Shown: positions 36,501-46,614 of the stretch, in pieces | Position numbering within the stretch: the first letter of the stretch is position 1 | Layout of the letters: each line of letters opens with the position of its first letter | NCBI GenBank assembly: GCA_016169945.1 | Contig: JADLSH010000395.1 | Coordinates: 5,546,001-5,610,000, forward strand | Length of the DNA stretch: 64,000 nt | DNA from: Trachythela sp. YZ-2020 | Taxonomy: Eukaryota > Cnidaria > Anthozoa > Malacalcyonacea > Clavulariidae | Direction: 5' to 3' | The notes under the pieces: generated by a model | Databases searched by the model: none | Seen by the model: only the letters and a program-made list of their open reading frames with translations | What the model was told of the DNA's origin: nothing | Program-made: the position numbers and the translations under genes

Positions 36501-37393
36501 ATGGCGACTGGTTTAGATTTGTCAAGTTTGGGAAACTTCGATCCTTATTCGGATCCAATTACATTATCTTTACGGTGGAAAGAATGGTTACGAAGGTACG
36601 AACGGTTTAATTCTGGTTGCTATGGATATAAAAGACGGAAACGTGCTTTGCTGTTTATTATATGCTGCAGGAAACGAAGTCGAAAAGATTTTTGCGACGC
36701 TATCTGATGTAGGGGAAGAGAAAGATTACAAGAAAGCGGTTGAAAAGCTAAAAGAGTATTTTTTCACCATTTTTTGAAACCCATAAATTTCGCCTGTTAA
36801 AACAAATGTCAGAGGAAACAATTGATCAATATTGTACTAGACTTCGACAGCAAGCCATGATCTGTGAATTTTCTAGCAGCGAAAATGAGATTAAAATCCA
36901 GCTCGTAGAAGGATGCTTATCATCGAGAGTGCGAAGAAAAGCCATTCAGGATGATTTGTCATTGGCAGACATATTAGCATATGCAAGATCACTTGAAATA
37001 ACAGATAAAGCTGTTAAAACTTTAGAAGAAGATTTTTGTCATTTAGCTTCCGCCTCGAGTGCAGCCAATTCTATACATAATCAACAAGAAAAACTGGGCA
37101 ACCAGTATTCTACAAACAGTCGGAATTCTTACCAATCCAAAAATGAGGGGCAAGAAAAATCACGTGAACAGCAACACAATGGTAAGAAACTATGTTATAA
37201 CTGTGGTGACAATTATCATGCAGGTCATCTTAGTGAGTGTAGAGCTAGGGAGAAATCTTGTTTTGCATGTGGCAAACGGAATCATTTTGCTGCTATGTGC
37301 CGTAGTAGTCGAAATCTCCGGAACAATATTACAGAGCAGAAAAGAGAGAACATTCGATATAAACCATACCGAAAGACAGTCAGATTCCTCTGA
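36501..37393 (+). pseudogene. gag of the gypsy-like element
   Basis: Starts MATGLDLSSLGNF and breaks frame near 36620-36700; the second part (from 36806) is open to 37393. Near its end are two zinc-knuckle-like motifs, the first irregular (CYNCGDNYHAGHLSEC) and the second regular (CFACGKRNHFAAMC, CX2CX4HX4C). Gag packages the element RNA. Frame-broken, so not functional. Confidence 0.8.
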
Positions 37394-37419
37394 TGAAGAT
37401 TCATATGTTTTTGTTGTTT

Positions 37420-39720
37420 CTCGACCAGTAGAAAATAAGGTTCCACCAGTAGAAAATAAGGTTCCATCAGCAACACTGGGGGTCAAAACCATTCCAGGTA
37501 TTATTGAAAATACTCATGTAAGAATGATTGTTGACACTGGGGCAACAATAAACATTTTAGATTCCAAAGCATTTAATGAAATCCAAAAGAAGAATCCCAA
37601 TTTACACCTGCAATAATCAACCCACAAAATGTATGCTTACATGCAACCTCAACCTTTGCCAGTTCTTGGGAAATTTGAAGGACTTATTGAGTCAAAACAC
37701 AGAATGGCTGTTGCAACATTTCATGTGGTAAATGGGGACAGTGGTTCATTACTAAGTTATTCCACGGCAACAGAGCTTGATATCGTGAAAATGAATGTGC
37801 ATGCTGTCACGTACCCAGTCCAGCTGTAAGTCTTACACTGATCCTCGAGAGGATCATATACAGTTTGGCAATGAGAATCCAGAAGTTCCAAAAAACTGTC
37901 CACCTGCAGATCCCTGATTCACCATTAATGTCACAGTTTAAAAAGCAATACTCAGCTGTTTTTGGTGGTATTGGAAAATAAAGGGCCGTGAAATACACCT
38001 ACACCTCAAGGATAATGCTAAACCTATTGTGCAAAAACCCCGGAAAATACCATTCCATATCCGTAAACAAACAGAAAATAAACTTAAAGAGCTAGAAGAA
38101 AATAACATTATTGAATTTGTTCCAGCAGGGACACCTACACCGTTTGTATCAAATCTTGTTGTAGCACCAAAGCCTAATAATTCAGCTGAAGTCAGAGTAT
38201 GTATAGATATGCGACATTTGAATCCAATGATAGAGCGAGAATGAAATGTTATCCCTAATGTTGAGGAACTCTTTGAAGACATGGCTGGTGCTACAAAGTT
38301 TTCAAAGGTGGATTTTACCGCAGGATTTCACCAGTTGCTCCTTGAAGAGGAATCACGATCACTTACCACATTTCACACCCACTGTTTGTAGAATACTGGT
38401 CTTATGCGATATAAACGATTGTGTTTCGGAGTAAATTCAGCACCAGAGCAATTTCAGTACGCTATTAAACAAACACTTCTAGGGCTGGAGGGAGTAAGAA
38501 ACATTGTGTGGGGAATGTCCCAGAAAGAACATGATACACACCTTGAAGCTCTCATGAAACGTCTCTCAGAAAACAATGTTGCCCTCAATGCTGCAAAATG
38601 CAAGTTTAATGAAGACAGCATCTTGTTCTTTGGTTACACCTTATCAAAGGATGGCATCTCTGCAGACAAAGCCAAAATCGCAGCACTGGTTACTATGAAA
38701 AAGCCAGAAGACGTTTCTCAATTGCGCAGTTTTTTGTGATTGGCAACATATTGTGAACGGTTCATTAATAACCTAGCAACCATCACAGCACTGTTACGCG
38801 AGTTAACCAACAAAGGCGTTCTTTGGAAATGGACAAATAAACACCAACAGGCTTTCAACAAGGTCAAAGAAGAAAGTTATGCAATGCCATATGCATTGAC
38901 GTGAGCCCAGTCGGATTAGGGGCCATTTTATCACAGTTTGATAGTGACGATCATGAGCGTATTGTTGCACATGCAAGTTGTAGCCTCAGTAAGGTTGAGC
39001 AAAGATATTCACAAACAGAAAAAGAGGCACTTGGAGTAGTATTTGGTCGTGAAAAATTTCATATGTACCTTATTGGAATTGAATTCGAGTTGGATATGGA
39101 TCATAAACCGCTACAGTTATATATCATCCTAAAGCGAAACCATCCGCGAGGATTGAACGATGGGTCCTCAGGTTACAGCAATACAAGTTTAAACTACGAC
39201 ACCGTCCCGGTAAAACGAATCCAGCTGATGTTTTATCCCGAAAACCTTTGTCGACACTGGAAAAGAACACCATTGCAGAAGACCATGTAAATTTTTTAAC
39301 TGACCTGAAGCATGATTGAAGAAGCATGTCAGAATGATGCAGAGATTCAAGTTCTTATAGCAGCTATTAGAACAAACCGCTGGCCAAGAAAACCAGCAAG
39401 GAAAAATGTAAAAAATACTAACGATAATAACATCGATCTAACGCCCTATAAGGGTATTCGAAATGAACTAATAGTTGCAGATAACGGTATTGTACTACGA
39501 GGCAACCGTCTTGTTATGCCCAAGAAATTAAGAAACCGCACATGAAATATTGCACATGCGCAACATCAGGTTATCGTGAAAACCAAAACCTTACTTCGAA
39601 CAAAAGTATGGTGGCCTGGAATAGATCATCAGGTTGAAACGCTTATTGCTTCCTGTATACAGTGTCAAGCTGCAAGCAATTCCAAAACAGTTGAGCCGTT
39701 GAGAATGTACGTTTAGTTTA
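37420..39720 (+). pseudogene. pol of the gypsy-like element
   Basis: Protease with the IVDTGATINIL active site (about 37530). RT region from about 38030 with VCIDMRHLNPM, FSKVDFTAGFHQLLLEE and LCFGVNSAPEQFQ. At 38503 the frame passes from VRNI directly into VWGMSQ, so the catalytic Asp pair is deleted in frame. RNase H from about 38900 (LGAILSQFD, YSQTEKEALGVVF). Integrase start with WWPGID and C--C (39610-39665). Stops at about 38242, 38385 and 38738 plus frame changes. Non-functional. Confidence 0.85.
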
Positions 39721-39724
39721 AGCA

Positions 39725-40330
39725 GATTTTACATTGTTTTGATGTTTTCGACGAATAGTAGCACTCGCCTAACTCATTATATACTCCAAAACCATTTCCG
39801 ATTACTGTGATTAGAGAATAGTTATACAGTATGTGAATATTTCTCATTTTCTATGAGATTGTTGGTGGATGGTAATAAATTTTGTTTTATCGAAGATGTT
39901 TCAGACAAAAAATGTTGACAAAAATGTATTAACATTAATCATTTTAGAATTGATGTTGGCTCAACCTCTCGTCAATTATTCAAGTTAAAATTGTTGATAT
40001 ATTTATTCATATCTTGAGGCTAAGTGCAACAAAATTAATACCTAACCTTCTGGGATACAAATATATCTGTAACTTCTTCATAAGTAGCCAAAAATTATTA
40101 CTATCAAGTGCCTATAATTTATTGGAAGCGTTGTGTCGGAAATATTGTGCCTTAATCCGGGTTGTCACGATCTTGGTAATTTCAGGACAATGACTGGACT
40201 GATCTTCAGGTCAAAAGTACATATTATTAATTGAAACTGAAATGACAGTTTTACCTGAAAATTACGTCATCTTATCTAAAATATGAAAATTTTAAATAGA
40301 GTTTACTACAGTTTTAAAGAGATTTTTCTG
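39725..40330. other. intergenic, nothing recognised
   Basis: No LTR match to sequence upstream of gag and no open frame of note. Confidence 0.4.
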
Positions 40331-40344
40331 ACGTCAAATTTCTC

Positions 40345-40905
40345 CATATTTGTCATCGACCATTCAACTCTTCAACTGGTTGAAATGGATACTGTTTTAC
40401 GAAGAAGTCAAAGTAAATAAGGGTGCATTCGCTTTTAAGAGCATAAAAGGTGAGATTGCCCCTTATTTAGGTGAAATATTGAAACTAAATCGAAAACAAC
40501 ATACAAGAAATACAAGATACGCCGAAGTGAAGTTTATTTGCCCAAAGTACACACGGGAAACTGAAGGTGGTAGAACCTTTACTGTAACCATTGAACTTAA
40601 GACGGCAGCTGAATGTCCGTCTTTTTAAGAACAAATATGTAGATAGTTTATATGAACAGCATGCTGCAACAATCTCTTTGCCATTTTTAACAGCACTGTG
40701 CATGCATAGTGTAGTTCGTAGGTATACATAATATATTCATGTAAATATAGATACATATTATGGATAAATTAATTTTATACTAGTTTTAGAGATATTCTTA
40801 TAAAATTTGTTGTATATTTTAGATAAGAGGGCTACAAGTTTATTAGTGCTTCGGCACTTTTACGTACCACCGTCATTAAATAAAGACTCTACTACTACTA
40901 CTAAT
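40345..40905 (+). mobile_element. LINE fragment: RT C-terminal region with (cta)n tail
   Basis: An open frame to 40628 includes CPKYTRETEGGRTFTVT, typical of the C-terminal region of CR1-type retrotransposon proteins. After a frame change, LNVRLFKNKYVD follows in another frame. AATAAA at about 40878 and (cta)n at 40888-40903 mark the 3' end. It is 5'-truncated and lacks the catalytic region. Confidence 0.7.
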
Positions 40906-40983
40906 TCCATTGCCGATGTCCAATAGATCATGACACGCCCTATTTCAAATTGAAAAAGCAAACAAAATTATTTCCAAATTCAC

Positions 40984-41241
40984 TTAATTTGACGTCCATT
41001 TATTTGCTGCATCCATTCCTCCAGACCAACAACTGACGTCCATGTTTGTATTCTGTTTTCTTTTTGATATTTCCATCCCACCCTGAGGTTGCCTGGCACC
41101 AGCTGCTGGAGAGAGACCTGCCATTTGACAGTATTCAGGATACTTTGCTTTAAATTTTTCCGCACGTTGAAATGCTTGTGATGCCTCTTTAGCATCCAGT
41201 TGACGGCGCATTTCCGCCTCCTTTTGTTTAAATCGACGGCG
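40984..41241 (-). CDS. unidentified terminal exon, basic and coiled-coil-like
   Basis: An 85-codon frame follows a good acceptor (pyrimidine-rich, ending gcccag) and ends in TAA. It begins RRRFKQKEAEMRRQLDAKEA and continues with charged helical residues (ASQAFQRAEKFKAKYPEYC), then a Gly/Ala/Gln-rich part. I do not recognise it. It could be an exon of an unfound host gene or part of a transposon protein. Confidence 0.3.
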   Translation of the reverse strand, partial: RRRFKQKEAEMRRQLDAKEASQAFQRAEKFKAKYPEYCQMAGLSPAAGARQPQGGMEISKRKQNTNMDVSCWSGGMDAANKWTSN

Positions 41242-41589
41242 CTGGGCAGGAAAGCCACAATAAATAACGTAGTTACCAACAGAAAATTTGTTGCCCATTT
41301 GAAATTGTTGTACAGAAAATAGTTTTATGAGTCATCCCACAGCCTAGGCTACAGATTTTGATATGTTTTCGACGAAAGCAGCGCGCTGTTCCATTCGGTG
41401 AAACGCAGCCACAGAATGTGGTAATTAGCAGAAATCGTCCAATAATAAACTTACCAATCACGACGGTGCTTGATTATGAGATCACAAATTAACGTATTTG
41501 TTAATTATGCGCACGCAAGCCTATATTATGTACTTAGCCTACATTATCTATTTTTACAACAATTGTGATATTACTTTCCGCTAATCTGT

Positions 41590-41781
41590 ATATCCTAACC
41601 TACCCAGTCAGCTTTCCCTATGGGAGGAAACCGGAGTGCCCGGAGAAAACCCACGACTTTCGGTAGAGCGTTGACTTGCTCTTTTCACATGAGTGTGATG
41701 AGTAATGTCCTCAGCGAGAATCGAACTCAAGACTCAGAGGTGAAAGGCGCTTGCTCTGACAACTGCGCCACCGAAGCCCCA
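41590..41781 (-). mobile_element. tRNA-derived SINE
   Basis: Read on the minus strand it starts as a tRNA-like head with an A box (tggcgcagttgtcagagc) and a B box (gagttcgattc), about 65 bp. A body follows containing gggttttctccgggcactcc and ggtttcctccca, a segment I remember as a conserved central block of several invertebrate SINEs. Pol III-transcribed elements of this kind move with LINE enzymes. Not a functional tRNA gene. Confidence 0.8.
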
Positions 41782-41849
41782 TTAAAGGACGGCATTGAAA
41801 TCATATGGCATTGCATAACATCTTATTATCACGTTTCCTAACATTTCCT

Positions 41850-42416
41850 TTTATTATCCACCAGCTATTGGCAGTACAACAGTAATTGTTATTTATCATA
41901 TTGTGCAAAAGATACAAATTAACTCATTTATGCCTAAACTGGTTTGTAACATGACACCACCCAAATACATTTATCGCATGCTGGGCATAACTAGGGTGCA
42001 GTTGGAAAAATATACCTGTTTACAAACTGGTAGGAAATGAGATAGAAATTGTATTAGTGTAGAGCACACACATCATTGTGTGTTATGAGCATATAACTTT
42101 TTGGACGCTAAATTCAGCGGCCGCAGCAGGGGTACAAAGTTCACCTACATTTTAACATGCACTCATTCTCTAAGAACTTCACTTAGAAACAACATATGAA
42201 CAAACTCCATGCTCATAACACAAAACGCTGTGAAATGAAACAGCACTGAAAATTTCAGGTCAATTGATTAAACACAATTATATCCTTTCTCAAAGCCGGA
42301 AAAGACATGTAATGAGAAAAGAAGCTTTAAAGTTTAAAACGTCATTAAAAGTTAATCACGATTGTTTTTCAGGAAGTTAAGGTAGCATTTTTTTACACAA
42401 TAGTTACCCTTGATAA
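41850..42416. other. intergenic, nothing recognised
   Basis: Between the SINE and the end of the transposase pseudogene; no feature that I can support. Confidence 0.4.
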
Positions 42417-44505
42417 TCAGAAGCCTCCTGCTTCATAAGTTATCCTTTCTGCCTCGCGTAGAGCCTCTTCTTCACGGGTTTTCTTGAGTTGCTCTTCTTG
42501 ACGCACGCGGTTCTTTCTTTTCTGTCTCTTCACTTGTTCTCACTTTTTTTTTTTCTTCACAGTTTTCGTGAACGCGAGGCCATTTTGGTAAATTTACCTG
42601 CTGGTATCGAAAGTCTCTGCATAACTCTCTCTCTGCCTGCAGCACCACTATGAAAGTGACAAACAGCAGATGCTACAGCACAGCGGACAACCTTTACCCC
42701 AATGATGTTTATGTTTGGGACACCGAGACCACACCAATGAATTGATGCACTCATGGTTATTCTGAGTTGCACTACGAATGCATCTTTCTGAAAGCTTACT
42801 CTCACTGAGGGCAATGAATGCTGGCCGCAGTAGCTTCCGAAAAACTGCTGGCAAACAATCATCACCTTTATACATGGATGTTCCCCTGGCGAGATCTTGC
42901 TGATATTTGCAGCACGAATTTTCTCCAGCAGGACAAAACCGGTGTTTCTTCTTTGGCTTGGACAGAGTGATGGAGAATGGCAATTATGTTATTTTTCATT
43001 GTGTATACACTTACTGCAACATCTTTTTCTGTTGGATTTGTTGTAGACATTTTGCCTAATGGCTAACCCATAATACCGTTGAATTTTCTTTATCTTCTCC
43101 TCTGTGAGACGACCACGTCCTCCAACTGTCGTGCCATCAGCAAGTTTGCCTTTGGTTGCAGCTTTCAGAGTTAGGAGGCGCTTCCGCCCATTCGTTTCTA
43201 AACATGCCCTACACAATCCAGCTCCTCCACCTTCATCCCATCATAAGTATCTTCAACAGAACTGAAGGCATCAGATACCATCCACCTGTATCTGATGTTG
43301 TGGAGATCCAAAATCCAAAGACCTGCTCCACAAAAGTACAGCTCCTTCCACTTCCATGGCAGGTGAACTACCAGCGAAATTTATGTCACATTCACTTGAT
43401 ACAACATGCTCAGTTTTTCAGTTTTCAAATTCTTCATCTGATTTGCACTGTGCTTTCTTCAATGCGCGTCGCTGACAGGCTTTATAGATCACATGGTAAT
43501 CTAGGACTTCTCCAGTGCCCACAGAGATAACGAACACAACTCCAGTAAGGATGTAATAAAACCTTCTCTTTGCCTAAGTACGATCGAAGCTATCCGCAGC
43601 ATCCACAACAGCGTCTATATCTTCACAACCGTTTTCTTTCAAAATGTGTTGTCGAAGCCTTTGTGCAGCCTTCTTCATGTCTTGTTTGCTTCTACCTCAA
43701 GGGCATCTAAAATTACATGCATCTAATTGCTGATAGTACAGTAAGCTCTTTTTGTCAAACAAGGCATGTTCATTATACTACAAAATGATGCCAAGCTTTC
43801 ATAACCACCACCAGTCTCCACTGAATGGTACACCACACGCCGGTTAACATCCGCAGAATTTCCTTTCATGGTTATGTCAGAAGATGTCTCTAAAGGGGAC
43901 TCCTCTTGGTATGACCTGCAAGTTGCTGAGAGGTCACTCATGAGACCCCTTCTTCCAGACATATTTTCATGAATCGTCAAACTCCCTACAAAATAAAAAT
44001 TTGTTAAATTTAGTTGTCGGAAAGCCTAATTAGATTTTAAGCTCAATACATAATTTTCATACAGTCAATCTATTATTCTGAACACCATATGAAACACGGT
44101 ATCAAATTAGTGTTTACAATTCAAATAAACAGAGCTTCCAAACAAATATGAAGTAAAGAACTGTCACATAACAATATTTCAAGTGAACATAACATTGTAT
44201 ATAAATATGTGCCGGATATTTACATTCTTCCTTACCTTCACCACAGACATGTGCTTCAGAAACTGTGGATGATAGCTTGTCTATGTCTATTTATACTGTA
44301 TTAGGCGGTATCCTTGTCGGTTGAAGTTCGTTTCTTCATCAGATGTATCTAATGAGGACTCATCAGCGGAGTCCATAAAGTTCATTTTTCTCCTGGATGC
44401 ACTGGTCGGTGGCTTAGTGGTGGCAGTACTAGTGGTCGGGGAATTATCTTCTTGTGGTTTAGCAGATGTTCTCGCTGTTGAACCATCACCATCGGGACAT
44501 TCTCA
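42417..44505 (-). pseudogene. Mutator-like transposase (PF20700-type), decayed
   Basis: Reading down the minus strand: a Ser/Thr-rich start with MDSADESSLDTSDEE (about 44350), DIDKLSSTVSEAHVCGEG (44280-44237), a GT-AG intron (44235-43986), GSLTIHENMSGRRGL, RRVVYHSVETGGGYESLASF (about 43830), YYILTGVVFVISVGTGEVLD (about 43550), CRACLETNGRKRLL, GGRGRLTEEKIKKIQRYYGL (about 43085), then a Cys/His part with HKHHWGKGC, and a basic tail ending YEAGGF. The order and the GRGRLTEEKI--IQ-YYG motif match the Mutator-like transposase domain family common in invertebrates. Several frame changes and an 11-bp insertion near 44290 disable it. Confidence 0.78.
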
Positions 44506-44559
44506 CCATCAATTATGGCAGTCTCAATCGGATCTTTAATACCATATCTCTGCCTTCAA

Positions 44560-45260
44560 AAATCGATAATTCAAGAACTAATACAATACAAAACTAATAT
44601 GGAGCTAGAATGTCACTATAAGTATACAAGCAGAATTACGCTATATAAGATTACATAACATCACAATTACGCATAAAATGATAATTAAAACAACGCAGAC
44701 GTTCTAACTTTGGTTAAATGCAATAAATTACTTTGTCTGGTTGATCTCGCGTTTATCTCTCTGTTATAGATAATTTTAAAAATAATAATGTAAAAACTGA
44801 AGTGATGTTTTCTCCAAACGCATATTAACTAATTTGAAAATATGTATATTTCGTCTGTTAGCCTAGAAGATCTAATTTTTTGTGTATATAGGGGATTTTT
44901 ATCTCAAGCTTTTTTAACGCATTGCATTGTGGTAGTGCGCTGTAGGTGCTGCGCAGTACATCAATGTTCCCGAGTAATATGACACTGCCACGTAAGCAAA
45001 TTTGCATATTTTCGGGCAACTTTTGTATCGTGATAGTCAAAATATATACATGTGCGCGAAATAAAGAAGTTAAATGCTGCCAACAAATATTTTCATGAAC
45101 TATTCCAAGCTAAAGTTACATGAATGTTTCAATGTTGTGACCAAAGCCAGATGAGCGATCTTCAAATAATAAACAAGCAGACGCTCTCCGGGTGGTTGCG
45201 GGCTGCTCATACAGCGTGGCAGCGTCACAGATGAAATATATACAGATGTGTAACTTCAGG
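44560..45260. other. intergenic, nothing recognised
   Basis: AT-rich; no gene signal until the direct repeats just before the DDE gene. Confidence 0.4.
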
Positions 45261-45278
45261 TAAAAAGTTGTTCCACGG

Positions 45279-45467
45279 CCGCCATGTTCCTAGCAAGCGT
45301 GCGACAAAGCCGACAATTCGTCTTTTCTCACTTCTTCATTGCTATCAACCAGCTCAAACATTTAACAATGATGCTCTAACTGTTTTATCCAAAAATTTCG
45401 ATCTAAAAAGGCCACGAAAGAAAAGGCCACGTTCGTGTTTTTCACGCCGCCATGTTCCTAGCAAGCG
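45279..45467. repeat. 21-bp direct repeat upstream of the DDE gene
   Basis: The 21-mer that starts ccgccatgttcctagcaag stands at 45279-45299 and 45447-45467, 168 bp apart and without change, 80 to 270 bp before the proposed start codon. It could be a regulatory or element-terminal repeat. Confidence 0.6.
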
Positions 45468-45548
45468 CCATTTGGGGAAATTTTGAGGACACAAATTCCT
45501 ATGAAGTTACACTTCTGGTTTATCCTTATTCTGTGGCAGCGTGCCAAA

Positions 45549-46580
45549 ATGGCGTGTGTTGTCACAGTAATTATTGAACCGTGTACTCACAATAATATGA
45601 CTAGAAAAAGGCTTTTCGCATCAGTGCCTCACAACAAAACGTTCACTGAGTTATTGGAAGACTACCATGGGTTTCCTACGATTGATTGTGAAATTGAAAC
45701 AGCACAGGAAGAAAACTTGTGCTGGACATTGTTGCCAATTGAAAATGCGAATTTGACACTACAATCACTTTCCGACTTTAAAATAAAATATTTGAAGATA
45801 TCTTGTACGATCAAACAGCAAGAATCTACAATGAATGTAGTAGCGACATCCACGATAAACGCATTTACAGTTTTAATGGCGAAGGAGTATGACATGCCAC
45901 AGAAAAGGAAAAGCAGGTGAATTCACTAAATTTAATATTGTATTTAATTTCGGCATTACAGCATTTCGGCATTACAGCATTTTGTTTTTGCTACTGTATA
46001 AATACGAATGAAAAGGCGAGGGTAAATTTTTAAAAATGCTGCACATAAAAAGATTTAATAGTTGGTCAGTTTAGATTGTTGTAACTTATAGATTTATATG
46101 CAATGACAATTGACAATAAAGGTCACAAAATAAGCATAAATTTACAGTAAATCAACTATAAATATTTGCAGAACTTCACAAGTCAAATATGCATGCAAAT
46201 TCATGCAATACTCTGACAGAAAGCTCACCCAACCCTAGGAAGATATGTATGAATCTATTATCTCGTGTGACCACTGACATGTTTTTTTCCATTTGTTTAT
46301 AATACTTTGTATTTTGTAATAAATTATTTATTTAAAATCTTAGTTAATGTATGAAATGCTCTTGGCTTTGTTTCTAGTTCTGGGGTGAAAAATGGCCTGT
46401 CCAGAAAAGATGAGCTATATAATGACTTGTTGGCTGAATTTGAATCAGAAGGATGTAAATTCCCAAAATCTACCAAAGAAAGCGAAGGCAGTTACATTAT
46501 GCAGGTTCGTAGTGTTGTAAAACAGGTCTGACTCACTTTTATGTTGAGCTATTATTAAGCACCAGGGTTCTCCCCTTGAT

Positions 46581-46614
<34 letters not shown>

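Larger units (their letters stand above)
36501..39720 (+). mobile_element. gypsy-like LTR retroelement, decayed and truncated
   Basis: Order gag, protease, reverse transcriptase, RNase H, start of integrase, as in Ty3/gypsy elements. It stops shortly after the zinc-binding start of integrase, and neither LTR could be identified. Frames are interrupted many times (see the gag and pol entries). The TTAA element at 35791-36482 abuts its 5' side. Confidence 0.88.

Noticed and set aside
34930..40330. LTRs of the gypsy-like element
   Set aside because: I compared the flanks by eye and found no direct repeat longer than about 16 bp (gatttttctgacgtca), which is too short to call an LTR.
44330..44375. 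Hammerhead ribozyme core (ctgatgag ... gaaac on the minus strand)
   Set aside because: The words fall in the coding sequence of the transposase pseudogene and the helices needed around them do not form; the direct-repeat element at 56094 has no such core either.
44321..44539. 72-codon plus-strand ORF with hydrophobic stretch
   Set aside because: Antisense of the Ser/Thr-rich start of the Mutator-like transposase.
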